From: Rhodanobacteraceae bacterium
GTDB taxonomy: Bacteria > Pseudomonadota > Gammaproteobacteria > Xanthomonadales > Rhodanobacteraceae
DNA length: 64,000 bases
NCBI GenBank assembly: GCA_004299705.1
Contig: SCQS01000060.1
Location: forward strand, 36,568-100,567
Direction of reading: 5' to 3'
The number at the start of each line of letters is the position of its first letter. The first letter of the stretch is position 1. Both the position numbers and the translations under genes were made by a program. The notes under the pieces are model-generated. The model was not told where the DNA came from. It saw only the letters and a list, made by a program, of their open reading frames with translations, and did no database searches. Positions 28,396-36,336 of the stretch are shown one piece after another.

Positions 28396-29301
28396 ATGAC
28401 CCAGTACCTCAAGAAAAAACTCAAGAGCCGCTGGCACACCTTCACGACCTCGGAACAGCGCATCGCGGGTTACCTGGTGCAGAACCTCAGCGGCCTCCCA
28501 TTCGAAACCGCAGCGTCACTGGGCCAGCGCGTCGGCGTCAGCGCGATGACGGTCGGACGTTTCCTGCGCAAACTCGGCTACGCGGGCGTGGCCGAAATGA
28601 AGGAGGAGTTGCGCGGCGACACCGCGTGGCTGAAGTACTACCACAGTCCTGCGCCCGCGGAGGGACCGGACGCCCGCGACGAAAACCTCGAAGCCGACAT
28701 CCGCGCGGTGTCCGCGACCCACGCGCTGGCGCGTGGCGAGGAATGGCAGGCGATCGTGCAGCTGCTGGCTTCGGCCGACCGGGTTTCCGTCGCCAGTTTC
28801 CAGCTCGGTCGGTTCCTCGGACTGATGTTCGCGAGCCTGCTGCAGCAGATCCGCCCGCACGTCACGTTCGCGTCGGGCGTGGATGGCGCCTACACCGATG
28901 TGCTGATCGATTCGACCGAAAAAAGCTGCGTGGTGCTGATCGACGAACGGCGCTACTCGCGGCATTTCCGGATCCTCGCCGGGGAAGTGGCGACGCGCGG
29001 CATACCGCTGGTGATCCTCACCGACTCGGAGTGTTACTGGGCGCGCCAGTTGACGCCGCACGTGTTGATGCTGCCGATCCTGCCGGAACGCGCGTGGCAC
29101 AGCTTCACCGCGTTCGGCACGCTGTTCAACGTGCTGCTGGGTGCGGTGATCCGCGCGCGCGGCAGCGACAGGGTGTACGAACGCATCGAGCAGATCACCG
29201 CGATGCGCCAGCAGTTCATCGGCTTCAGCGGCCCCTCGCCTTCGCCCGAGCCGGCCGGCGCGGCGCGCAATCGCCGCGCCCGCAAGCGCGGTTCCGGCTG
29301 A
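28396..29301 (+). CDS. RpiR/MurR-family transcriptional regulator
   Basis: A 301-residue regulator. Residues about 1-75 are an RpiR-type helix-turn-helix (TTSEQRIAGYLVQNL, then ETAASLGQRVGVSAMTVGRF). Residues about 115-265 form a SIS-like ligand domain, in which the usual phosphosugar-binding pattern is not obvious to me, so the effector may not be a sugar phosphate. ATG 28396 is chosen over an in-frame upstream TTG. It is the last gene of the six-gene island, suggesting local control. MurR-type homologues respond to MurNAc-6-phosphate; here a murein-derived signal is a reasonable guess. Confidence 0.82.
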   Translation: MTQYLKKKLKSRWHTFTTSEQRIAGYLVQNLSGLPFETAASLGQRVGVSAMTVGRFLRKLGYAGVAEMKEELRGDTAWLKYYHSPAPAEGPDARDENLEADIRAVSATHALARGEEWQAIVQLLASADRVSVASFQLGRFLGLMFASLLQQIRPHVTFASGVDGAYTDVLIDSTEKSCVVLIDERRYSRHFRILAGEVATRGIPLVILTDSECYWARQLTPHVLMLPILPERAWHSFTAFGTLFNVLLGAVIRARGSDRVYERIEQITAMRQQFIGFSGPSPSPEPAGAARNRRARKRGSG

Positions 29302-29310
29302 GCACGTCGC

Positions 29311-29874
29311 TCAGGCAGCCTGGACGGCTGGGACGCCGGCCGACGCCGCGTGCTGCTCTTGCGCAACCGCCACAGCATGGACCACCGCCGCGATGCGCGC
29401 GGCGCTCTGCACGGCCTGCGCGGAAACGCCGTGCTTGCGCAGGGCGCGTTCGTGCGAGGCCACGCAGCTGCCGCAGCCGTTGATGGCGGAAACCGCCACC
29501 GAGGCAAGGTCGAAGTCGAGTTTGTCGCAGCCGGGGTTGGCCATCGCGTTCATGCGCAGACCGGCGCGCAGCGTGCCGTACTCGTCGTTCTCGACCAGGT
29601 GCAGGAAGCGGTAATAGATGTTGGTCATGCCCATCAGCGCGGCGGCGGTGCGCGCGCCGTCGAGTTCGGCTGCGCTGGCATGCCGCGCGGCGAATTGCGC
29701 GATGGCTTCGGTCAGCGGCAGGTGCCGCGCGGCGATCGCGGAAGCCAAGGCCACCAAGGCGATCTGTTTTTGCGACAAGCCCGGCGCGCCGCCTTCGCCC
29801 AGCACCGATTCGAGGTTGAGGCGCAGGTCTTTGGCGTAGTCGGGCAGCGAGGATTTGATGTGTTCAAGAGTCAT
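29311..29874 (-). CDS. ahpD: AhpD-like alkyl hydroperoxidase
   Basis: A 187-residue all-helical antioxidant protein of the carboxymuconolactone decarboxylase fold. The catalytic CxxC is Cys134/Cys137 with His141 in CGSCVASHE. AhpD-type proteins reduce the peroxiredoxin AhpC using an electron donor. ahpC lies 89 bases upstream on the same strand and oxyR is divergent, with no ahpF in view, so AhpD is probably the AhpC reductant here. The start at 29874 gives MTLEHIKSSLPDYAKDLRLN, the family N-terminus. It is convergent with the RpiR-type gene, 9 bases apart. Confidence 0.9.
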   Translation of the reverse strand: MTLEHIKSSLPDYAKDLRLNLESVLGEGGAPGLSQKQIALVALASAIAARHLPLTEAIAQFAARHASAAELDGARTAAALMGMTNIYYRFLHLVENDEYGTLRAGLRMNAMANPGCDKLDFDLASVAVSAINGCGSCVASHERALRKHGVSAQAVQSAARIAAVVHAVAVAQEQHAASAGVPAVQAA

Positions 29875-29892
29875 GGCAACCTCCGTGTGATC

Positions 29893-29950
29893 GTCGCCGG
29901 CAAGCCGGCTCCTACAAAAGCGGTTTCGTAGGAGCCGGCCCGCCGGCGAC
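29893..29950. repeat. GTAGGAGC-family hairpin repeat between ahpC and ahpD
   Basis: GTCGCCGGC...GCCGGCTCCTAC pairs with GTAGGAGCCGGC...GCCGGCGAC around AAAAGCGGTTTC. It is the same family as 15387-15445 and 55180-55277. Between two co-transcribed genes it may stabilise or partly separate their messages. Confidence 0.65.
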
Positions 29951-29963
29951 CGGCGTGCGTTGA

Positions 29964-30503
29964 TTACGCGGCCTTCAGAGTTTCCTCGCCCTTGTTCCAG
30001 TTGCATGGGCACAGTTCGTCGGTCTGCAGCGCGTCGAGCACGCGCAGCACTTCAGCCGGATTGCGGCCGACCGAACCTTCCGTGACGTAAACGAAGCGGA
30101 TCACGCCTTCCGGATCGACCAGGAATGCGGCGCGCTTGGCCACGCCTTCGTCGTCCAGGATGCCGAGCGCACGGGTCAGGTCCTTGTTGATGTCGGCCAG
30201 CATCGGGAACGGCAGCTCGCGCAAATCCTTGTGGTCGCGGCGCCAGGCCAGGTGCACGAATTCGGAGTCGGTGCTGGCGGCAAGGACTTGGCAATCGCGA
30301 TCAGCAAACTGCGCGTCGAGATCGGCGAAACCCCTGATCTCGGTCGGACACACGAAGGTGAAGTCCTTCGGGTAGAAGAACACGCAAAGCCACTTGCCCT
30401 TGTAGGTGTCGTTGTCGATATTGACGAAGGCCTTGTCGAGGTTCTTGATCGACACGGTGGCCTTGAGGTTGAAATGCGGGAAATTGTTGCCGACGGTAAG
30501 CAT
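29964..30503 (-). CDS. ahpC: Peroxiredoxin AhpC
   Basis: A 179-residue cytoplasmic peroxidase reducing H2O2 and organic hydroperoxides. Peroxidatic Cys52 sits in FTFVCPTEI. The C-terminal LCPCNW holds Cys165 and Cys167, one of which should be the resolving residue. This Cys-x-Cys tail is typical of AhpC forms working with AhpD rather than AhpF. AAAAGGAGCTAGCC precedes ATG 30503, a strong ribosome site. It is divergent from oxyR with a 148-base shared regulatory gap. Confidence 0.93.
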   Translation of the reverse strand: MLTVGNNFPHFNLKATVSIKNLDKAFVNIDNDTYKGKWLCVFFYPKDFTFVCPTEIRGFADLDAQFADRDCQVLAASTDSEFVHLAWRRDHKDLRELPFPMLADINKDLTRALGILDDEGVAKRAAFLVDPEGVIRFVYVTEGSVGRNPAEVLRVLDALQTDELCPCNWNKGEETLKAA

Positions 30504-30587
30504 GGCTAGCTCCTTTTGGGTTGGTAACGTTGGACAGGCGGCGGCCGCCGCCGTTCGATGTCCAAGATAAGCGAAGCTCACCAATAT

Positions 30588-30631
30588 ATCAAATTGATTG
30601 TTGCAATGCATGTGATAGGCTGCATGCATTG
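30588..30631. promoter_or_regulatory. Candidate OxyR-site region between ahpC and oxyR
   Basis: The divergent gap holds two AT-richer dyads: ATCAA-A-TTGAT (30588-30598) and CAATGCATG / CATGCATTG (30604-30612 and 30623-30631, perfect, ten bases apart, enclosing GATAG). The second ends 20 bases before the oxyR ATG. LysR-type regulators bind such spaced dyads, and oxyR-ahpC pairs are commonly controlled from the shared gap. Match to the four-box OxyR consensus is only partial. Confidence 0.45.
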
Positions 30632-30651
30632 ATTTCCCGAAGCCACCCGGC

Positions 30652-31635
30652 ATGAATCTTCGCGATCTCCATTACCTCGTCGCCCTGGCGGACCACAAGC
30701 ACTTCGGCCGCGCCGCCGAAGCCAGTTTCGTCAGCCAGCCGACCCTTTCCACCCAGATTCGCAAGCTCGAAGATGAACTCGGGGTTACGCTGGTGGAGCG
30801 CACGCCGCGCAAGGTGTTGCTGACGGAGGTCGGCCTGCAGATCGTCGCGCGCGCCCGCGACGTGTTGAACGAGGTCGAACAAATCAGGCGCATCGCGCAC
30901 CACGACCAGGATCCCGAGGCCGGCACGCTGCGGCTCGGCATCTTCCCGACCCTGGGCCCGTACCTGCTGCCACACGTGCTGGGCACGATCCGCGAGCGCT
31001 TTCCGCGCCTGGAATTGCTGCTGGTCGAGGAAAAAACCGCCGAGTTGTTGCAGCGCCTGCGCGAGGGCAAGCTGGATGCCGCGATCCTCGCGCAGCCGGT
31101 GCACGACGACACCCTGCACGCGGAATTCCTGTTCGAGGAGCCGTTCCTGTTCGCCGCGCCGGAAGCCCATCCGCTGGCCGGGCGGCGCGTACTCAAGCTT
31201 GCTGACCTCGAAAACCAGCATCTGCTGCTGCTGGAGGACGGCCACTGCCTGCGCGACCAGGCGCTGGAAGTGTGCCGCATGTCCGGCGCCGGGGAAAAAC
31301 AGGGCTTCCGCGCGACCAGCCTGGAAACGCTGCGGCAAATGGTCGCCGCCAACGTCGGCGCCACCCTGCTGCCGGTGCTGGCGGTGCAGCCGCCAATCGC
31401 GCAAACCGGCAACGTGCACCTCACACCGTTCCGCGGCCACGCGCCCAGCCGCCGCCTCGCGATGTTCTGGCGCAAGAGTTCGGCGGTACACGGCTTCCTG
31501 CTGCAACTTTCGGAAGTGTTCAAGGAGCTGCCGCAAGGCTTGCTCGACCCCGCAACCCTGGCCGGCGCGCCGCGGGCCGTTGAGAAAACCCGACGCCCTC
31601 GCTATCGTGCGGGAAAGGCCCACGCAAGAAACTGA
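30652..31635 (+). CDS. oxyR: Hydrogen-peroxide-sensing regulator OxyR
   Basis: A 327-residue LysR-family activator of oxidative-stress genes. The N-terminal HTH is MNLRDLHYLVALADHKHFGR with ASFVSQPTLSTQIRKLE. The redox switch is exact: Cys199 in DGHCLRDQ and Cys208 in LEVCRMSG, the same numbering as E. coli OxyR. The C-terminal tail (about 305-327) is basic and longer than in E. coli (305 aa). ATG 30652 begins the canonical N-terminus. It is divergent from ahpC-ahpD, its expected targets. rnk begins one base after its stop. Confidence 0.93.
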   Translation: MNLRDLHYLVALADHKHFGRAAEASFVSQPTLSTQIRKLEDELGVTLVERTPRKVLLTEVGLQIVARARDVLNEVEQIRRIAHHDQDPEAGTLRLGIFPTLGPYLLPHVLGTIRERFPRLELLLVEEKTAELLQRLREGKLDAAILAQPVHDDTLHAEFLFEEPFLFAAPEAHPLAGRRVLKLADLENQHLLLLEDGHCLRDQALEVCRMSGAGEKQGFRATSLETLRQMVAANVGATLLPVLAVQPPIAQTGNVHLTPFRGHAPSRRLAMFWRKSSAVHGFLLQLSEVFKELPQGLLDPATLAGAPRAVEKTRRPRYRAGKAHARN

Positions 31636-31636
31636 C

Positions 31637-32050
31637 ATGGAAAAGCAAACGCCGATCACCCTCTCGCGGCTGGATGTGGAACGCCTCGAAAACCTGCTCG
31701 ATACGCCGGCCCTGCGCGATACACCGGCGGCGGGAAAGCTGCGCGCGGAATTCGATCGCGCCGACATCGTCGAACCCGCCGACATGCCGCACGACGTGGT
31801 CAGCATGAATTCGTCGGCCGATTGTGTGGACGAATCCAATGCCAAGCACTACACCCTGACGCTGGTGTATCCCAAGGATGCCAATGCGGATGCTGGGCGC
31901 ATTTCGGTGTTGGCGCCGGTCGGCAGCGCGCTGCTGGGCCTGCGCGTGGGCCAAAGCATCGACTGGCCGGGGCAGGCCGGCAAGACCCACCGGCTCAAGG
32001 TCACCGCGATCCATTATCAGCCGGAAGCGGCGGGCGACCTGCACAGATGA
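31637..32050 (+). CDS. rnk: Regulator of nucleoside diphosphate kinase (GreA-like RNA polymerase binder)
   Basis: A 137-residue protein of the Rnk/GreA C-terminal-domain family. The N-terminus (1-55) forms a short helical hairpin (LSRLDVERLENLLD), followed by the GreA/B C-domain: TLTLVYPKDANADAGRISVLAPVGSALLG. Rnk binds RNA polymerase and influences nucleoside-diphosphate-kinase levels but lacks the long coiled coil needed for transcript cleavage. It lies one base after oxyR and is likely co-transcribed with it. Confidence 0.88.
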   Translation: MEKQTPITLSRLDVERLENLLDTPALRDTPAAGKLRAEFDRADIVEPADMPHDVVSMNSSADCVDESNAKHYTLTLVYPKDANADAGRISVLAPVGSALLGLRVGQSIDWPGQAGKTHRLKVTAIHYQPEAAGDLHR

Positions 32051-32052
32051 AT

Positions 32053-32070
32053 GCGATCATCCATGATCGC
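32053..32070. repeat. 18-bp palindrome directly after the rnk stop
   Basis: GCGATCAT-cc-ATGATCGC is a perfect inverted repeat starting three bases after the rnk TGA. A near-identical unit (one mismatch) lies 12 bases after the MalM-like gene at 50951-50968. The gap 32071-32265 otherwise shows only a weak AT-richer patch before the next gene. Confidence 0.5.
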
Positions 32071-32265
32071 CGCTTGACGAATGCATCGGCGGCCATTGCA
32101 GCCACGATGGCGATGAACACCAGAACGGGCTTCCTGTCCTGACTTTTCGCAACGACAGCTTGATAGCCCATGACTATCGGATCGATCCAATCAATCAATT
32201 GGTCGTAGGCTAGAGCAGGGTGTACGGTGGATTGGATATCAACCACCCACTGAGGAGACGCAGTC

Positions 32266-32883
32266 ATGCCAAAAGCAGCAAAAGAAATCATGGGTCCGCA
32301 GGCACTGGGGCCGTTGACGTGGCTGGTCGGCGAATGGGAGGGCAACGGTGGCGTTGACCTTTCCTACCACAACAAGGACGACGAGACGACCGAAACCGGC
32401 TACTTCGAACGGTTCAAATTCCACCCCATCCCGAAGCAGGAAAACGGCAAGCAGGAAATCGAGGGCCTGAAATACGAGAACACCGCGTGGCGCCACGGCG
32501 AGGAGGCCATGAACCCGTTCCACGACGAAGTGGGCTACATGCTGTGGGACAAGGCCAACGGCCAGGTCATGCGCGTGGTTGTGTTCGGCCGCGGCATCGG
32601 CATCCTCGCCGGCAGCGACGCCAAGGCCCGCGACAAGAAGATCAATTTCAAGGCCAAGCCGGGCGATCCCAACTACGGCATCCTGCAGAACAAGTACCTT
32701 TCGCAGCGCGCCGAGCTGATGGGTTTCCAGGGCGCGTTCTGGCTCAACGACGATGGCACCTTCAGCTACGAACAGACGCTGGAACTGAAGCTCGCGGCCA
32801 TCGGCGGCAAGGTCATGAAGCACACCGACCGCAACACGTTGCATCTGGTCAAGCGCCTCCATCCGAGCGCGGAAAACGCCTGA
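32266..32883 (+). CDS. Nitrobindin-like / FABP-fold heme-binding beta-barrel protein (putative)
   Basis: A 205-residue soluble protein. The N-terminal LTWLVGEWEGNGGVD matches the GxWxGxG entry of the nitrobindin/DUF1794 barrel family; the remainder is rich in beta strands. In nitrobindins a C-terminal His binds ferric heme. Here His residues in MKHTDRNTLHLVKR could serve, but I cannot align them with confidence. It is longer than minimal nitrobindins (about 160), with an insert around 110-150. GAGGAGACG precedes the ATG. A strong terminator follows, so the transcript ends here. Confidence 0.6.
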   Translation: MPKAAKEIMGPQALGPLTWLVGEWEGNGGVDLSYHNKDDETTETGYFERFKFHPIPKQENGKQEIEGLKYENTAWRHGEEAMNPFHDEVGYMLWDKANGQVMRVVVFGRGIGILAGSDAKARDKKINFKAKPGDPNYGILQNKYLSQRAELMGFQGAFWLNDDGTFSYEQTLELKLAAIGGKVMKHTDRNTLHLVKRLHPSAENA

Positions 32884-32910
32884 CCAAAGCAACCCTCGCA
32901 GCAACGCAAA

Positions 32911-32939
32911 CAGGCCCGCGCAACGCGGGCCTGTTTTTT
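32911..32939 (+). terminator. Rho-independent terminator
   Basis: CAGGCCCGC (32911-32919) pairs perfectly with GCGGGCCTG (32925-32933) around GCAAC and is followed by six T residues (32934-32939). It ends the nitrobindin-like transcript and touches the stop of the convergent rhomboid gene (32938). Confidence 0.9.
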
Positions 32940-33600
32940 ATCGCGTGAGGATACGCTTGGGCTTGATGGGCAGCTTGCCGCGCCAATACAGCAGAAGGAG
33001 GAAGCCGCCGACCGCGCCGCCCAGATGCGCGAAATGCGCGACGCCGGATTCGTAGCCGCTGACGCCGAAGAACAGTTCCAGCAGGATGTAGCCGATCACG
33101 AACACCCAGGCCGGCATCGGGATCGGCAGGAAGATCAGGAACATCTTCATGCGTGGATACATCACGCCGAACGCCACCAGCAGGCCGAAGATCGCGCCCG
33201 AGGCGCCGATCGTTGCGCCCATGTTCGGCATGAAAAACCATGCGACCAGCATGTGCGCGATCGCCGCGGTCACTGCGCAGAAAAAGTAATAGATCGTGTA
33301 GTGCTTCGCGCCCAGCAGGTGCTCGATCGGGCCGCCGAACATCCACAGCGCGAACATGTTGAAGCCGATGTGCATCCAGCCACCGTGCAGGAACGCGTAG
33401 GTGATGATCTCCCAGACATGAAACCCCGCCACCAGGGCGGTGCCGCCCGCGGTGTAGCCCGCGAGTTGCGCGTGGCCGACCGGCCAAAGCGCTCCGTAAA
33501 CGATCAGGAACGGTTGCAGCGAGGGCACCTGCTCCAGCAGGAAGATCACCACGTTGGCGATCAGCAGGGCACGGGTAACGGGCGGCAAGTCGTAGAGCAT
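32938..33600 (-). CDS. Rhomboid-family intramembrane serine protease
   Basis: A 220-residue inner-membrane protease with six predicted helices. The catalytic dyad is Ser134 in GASG (132-135) and His192 in AHFAHLGG. The HGGWMHIGFNMFALW loop with Asn81 (oxyanion) is conserved. It cleaves transmembrane helices of client proteins; targets are unknown. The C-terminus is short and basic. It is read convergently toward the terminator at 32911. Confidence 0.92.
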   Translation of the reverse strand: MLYDLPPVTRALLIANVVIFLLEQVPSLQPFLIVYGALWPVGHAQLAGYTAGGTALVAGFHVWEIITYAFLHGGWMHIGFNMFALWMFGGPIEHLLGAKHYTIYYFFCAVTAAIAHMLVAWFFMPNMGATIGASGAIFGLLVAFGVMYPRMKMFLIFLPIPMPAWVFVIGYILLELFFGVSGYESGVAHFAHLGGAVGGFLLLLYWRGKLPIKPKRILTR

Positions 33601-33674
33601 GGATTTCGGAGTGGGCTGCGAGCGGCCAAGGGTAACGGCACAAGCCGCCGCCGTCAGGTATGCAGCCGCGCGCG

Positions 33675-34103
33675 CTACAGCCGCTTCAGGAATACCGCCT
33701 GGCGTTTGCGCTCGATGTAGCCCTCGCGCAGGTAGAACCGATGCGCGCGTTCGCGCAACACGTTGGAGCGCACCCGAACGCTGGTGAACCCGTTATCTCG
33801 CGCCCACGCCTCCACGGCGGCAAGCAAAGCCGCACCGGTGCCAGCACCACGCGCGGTTTGCGCCACCACCAGCGCGGTGAGTTCAACGAACGGATCTGCG
33901 ATCAGCAACCGTCGCGGTTCCGCATTCGCGAAACCGCATACCGCCCCTTGCGCATCCGCCGCGACCCGCACCACGCCGGCGGCGTGCGCGGCGATGTCCT
34001 CAAGGCGCTGCGCGATCGTGACCACATCGACGGGGTAGCCCAGTTGGGCGGAAAGCACGGCCAGTGTTTCGGCATCGGCGGGGATTGCTTCGCGGATCAG
34101 CAT
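33675..34103 (-). CDS. GNAT-family N-acetyltransferase
   Basis: A 142-residue acetyl-CoA-dependent transferase. The acetyl-CoA loop TARGAGTGAALL (about 83-94) and the terminal HRFYLREGYIERKR strand pair are GNAT features. A start three codons earlier (34112) is also open. The acceptor substrate cannot be inferred. It lies between the rhomboid gene and a repeat-rich gap. Confidence 0.85.
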   Translation of the reverse strand: MLIREAIPADAETLAVLSAQLGYPVDVVTIAQRLEDIAAHAAGVVRVAADAQGAVCGFANAEPRRLLIADPFVELTALVVAQTARGAGTGAALLAAVEAWARDNGFTSVRVRSNVLRERAHRFYLREGYIERKRQAVFLKRL

Positions 34104-34182
34104 TGAGCACATGGTTGCAACTTCGGCTGAAGTTTTTTCACTGCAACGCAAAGACGACCGCATTCCCGCCGTGCTTGGCGGA

Positions 34183-34275
34183 CGACATCCCCCCGATGCT
34201 GCGCATCGACCCCCTTCCTGCGGAAGGGAGGTATACAACCTCCCCCTTCGGAACGAAGGGGGATCGAGGGGGATG
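34183..34275. repeat. C-rich/G-rich repeat cluster
   Basis: ATCCCCCCGATG...CATCGACCCCC and the pair CCCCCTTCGGAACGAAGGGGG followed by ATCGAGGGGGAT make nested hairpins upstream of the GNAT gene and downstream of the dipeptidase. It is the same family as 16344-16497, 53594-53712 and 57915-57971. Confidence 0.6.
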
Positions 34276-34297
34276 GCTTTTCGTCGCAAACCACTCC

Positions 34298-35743
34298 TCA
34301 AGTCAACCCTTGCGCACTCGCCTGCGCGTGCGCCGCGACCACGCTCGCGACCACCTGCGATACCTTCTTGCCGGTCGGGATGTGCAGGAACTCGTTGGGA
34401 CCATGCGCGTTGGAGTGCGGGCCCAGCACGCCGGTGATCAGGAATTGTGCCCGCGGGAATTTTTCGCCCAGCATGCCCATGAACGGAATGCTGCCGCCCT
34501 CGCCCATGTAAGCGGCTGGTTGCCCAAAGGCATCCCGCGAGGCTTGTCCCACGGCGGCGTTCAACCACTCGGAAAGTTGCGGCGCGTTCCAACCGCTGCC
34601 GTCCTTCTCCAGCTTGAACGTGACCTTGGCGCCGTTCGGTGGATCGGCTTCCAGCAACTTCTTGACGAGCTCACCGGCCTTGGCGCCATTGGCCGTCGGC
34701 GGCACCCGCAGGCTGAGCTTCAGGGCGGTGGACGGACGCAGCACGTTGCCCGCGCTTTCCAGCGGCGGCAGGCCGTCGGCGCCGGTGACCGCCAATTGCG
34801 GACGCCAGGTCCGGTTGAGGATCAGCTCGACCTTGTCCTCGCTCACGGGACGCATGCCGTCGGTCCAGGGAAACTTGCTGTACACCTCGTCGCCGAGGAT
34901 CGCCGCGCACTGCTTCGCCTGCTCGACGCGCTCGGCCGGCACCTCGACGTATAGTTGCTTCGGCACGATGGTGCCGGTGGCGGGGTCTTCGAGGCGCGAC
35001 AACAACTGACGAATGAGGCGGAAGCTGTCCGGCACCACGCCCGATGCATCGCCAGAGTGCACGCCCTCGGTCAGCACCTCGACCTTGAGCTCGCCGCCGG
35101 TCATGCCACGCAGCGAGGTGGTCAGCCACAGCTGGTCGTAATTGGCGCAGCCGGAATCCAGGCACACCACCAGCGACGGGCTGCCGATGCGCGGCGCCAG
35201 GTGATCGACGTAATGCGGCAGGTCCGGGCTGCCGGATTCCTCGCAGGCCTCGATCATCACCGCGCAGCGCGCGTGGGGAACGCCCTGCTCGTGCAGCGCC
35301 AGCAACGCCGACAGCGAGCCGAAGATCGCGTAGCCGTCGTCGGCGCCGCCGCGGCCATACAGGCGGTCGCCCTTCAGAACCGGCGTCCACGGGCCGAGGC
35401 CCTCGCTCCAGCCGGTCATTTCCGGCTGCTTGTCCAGATGCCCGTACAGCAGCACGCAATCGTCCGCGCGCGCCGCGTTACCCGATGCCGGTACGTCGAT
35501 GAAGATCAGCGGCGTGCGGTTCGGCAGGCGCACCACTTCCAGCGTCGCGCCGGGCAGCGACTGCAGTTTCGCGCGCGCCCACTTCTCCATCAGCGCGACC
35601 GCGGCGTCCATGTGTCCGTGTGCCGCCCAGTCCTTGTCGAACATCGGCGACTTGTTGGGAATCCTGATGTACTCGGTGATCCTGGGCACCACCTCGTCAT
35701 CCCAGAGCTTGCCGATGAAGGCGCGGGCCTGGCTGGCATCCAT
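34298..35743 (-). CDS. M20-family metallodipeptidase (CNDP-like)
   Basis: A 481-residue cytoplasmic di-zinc dipeptidase. Metal and catalytic residues are in LYGHLDKQPE (His plus catalytic Asp), GRGGADDG (bridging Asp), EACEESGSPD (Glu pair), CLDSG (Asp) and the distal HSNAHGPNEF (His). The lid domain spans about 205-325. AGGAGG lies six bases before ATG 35743, which decides against the ATG at 35749. Carnosinase-like enzymes of this branch cleave varied dipeptides, so it could take dipeptides produced by the 19-29 kb island, though it is not linked to it. Confidence 0.88.
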   Translation of the reverse strand: MDASQARAFIGKLWDDEVVPRITEYIRIPNKSPMFDKDWAAHGHMDAAVALMEKWARAKLQSLPGATLEVVRLPNRTPLIFIDVPASGNAARADDCVLLYGHLDKQPEMTGWSEGLGPWTPVLKGDRLYGRGGADDGYAIFGSLSALLALHEQGVPHARCAVMIEACEESGSPDLPHYVDHLAPRIGSPSLVVCLDSGCANYDQLWLTTSLRGMTGGELKVEVLTEGVHSGDASGVVPDSFRLIRQLLSRLEDPATGTIVPKQLYVEVPAERVEQAKQCAAILGDEVYSKFPWTDGMRPVSEDKVELILNRTWRPQLAVTGADGLPPLESAGNVLRPSTALKLSLRVPPTANGAKAGELVKKLLEADPPNGAKVTFKLEKDGSGWNAPQLSEWLNAAVGQASRDAFGQPAAYMGEGGSIPFMGMLGEKFPRAQFLITGVLGPHSNAHGPNEFLHIPTGKKVSQVVASVVAAHAQASAQGLT

Positions 35744-35932
35744 GGACATCCTCCTGCAAACGGTGAATGCGCCAGTGTAACAGCCGGGCCGTCGGGCGAT
35801 CCCGACAGCAATCGCCCGAATCCGCCGACGTGCCGGCGCCGCGCCGGCCGACGGCGCGCGCGCTGCCCGCTCGCCATGCTGGTTCCACGCGCCGCAGCCG
35901 CCGGCGCGATCCAACCACGAGGGAGAATTCGC

Positions 35933-36262
35933 ATGTTCAAGAAGATGCTTTGCGCACTCGCGCTCTGCCTTGCCATCGCCTTGCCCGCCATCGCCGCGAC
36001 GCCGGTCAACGTCAACACCGCCGACGCGCGGGCGATCGCCGCGTCGCTGGATGGCGTCGGCATGAGCAAAGCCGAGGCCATCGTCGCCTATCGCAAGACG
36101 CACGGGCCGTTCAAAAGCATAGAGGACGTGGGCAAGGTCAAGGGCATCGGCGCCAAGACCCTTTCGCGCAATCGCGATGCGATCCGGCTGGATGGTGGCC
36201 CGGCCAAGGCGTCCGCCGACGATGCCGCCGCGATCAAACCGAAGCGCACACACAAGCACTGA
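35933..36262 (+). CDS. ComEA-like helix-hairpin-helix protein, exported
   Basis: A 109-residue protein with an N-terminal signal peptide (MFKKMLCALALCLAIALPAI, cleavage near IAA) and a double HhH domain (about 25-85): VNVNTADARAIAASLDGVG, then AYRKTHGPF and VKGIGAKTLSRN. ComEA proteins bind incoming DNA during natural transformation, or are small exported HhH proteins of unknown role. The C-terminus is Lys/His-rich. GAGGGAGAATTCGC precedes ATG 35933. Confidence 0.82.
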   Translation: MFKKMLCALALCLAIALPAIAATPVNVNTADARAIAASLDGVGMSKAEAIVAYRKTHGPFKSIEDVGKVKGIGAKTLSRNRDAIRLDGGPAKASADDAAAIKPKRTHKH

Positions 36263-36336
36263 AAGGCATGCCAGGCGGCGCGGTCCGCAACGCCCGCGCC
36301 GCCGCAAGCCGTACCCGTTACACTCGCGCGCTTTCC

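Noticed and set aside
19496..29301. Lasso-peptide or siderophore cluster because of the TonB receptor and hydrolases
   Set aside because: No precursor, macrocyclase, synthetase or ABC exporter is present; the epimerase and permease point to peptide catabolism.
32001..32171. Small minus-strand frame with one hydrophobic segment after rnk
   Set aside because: It overlaps the rnk coding end, lacks a ribosome site and resembles nothing known; kept only as a weak possibility.
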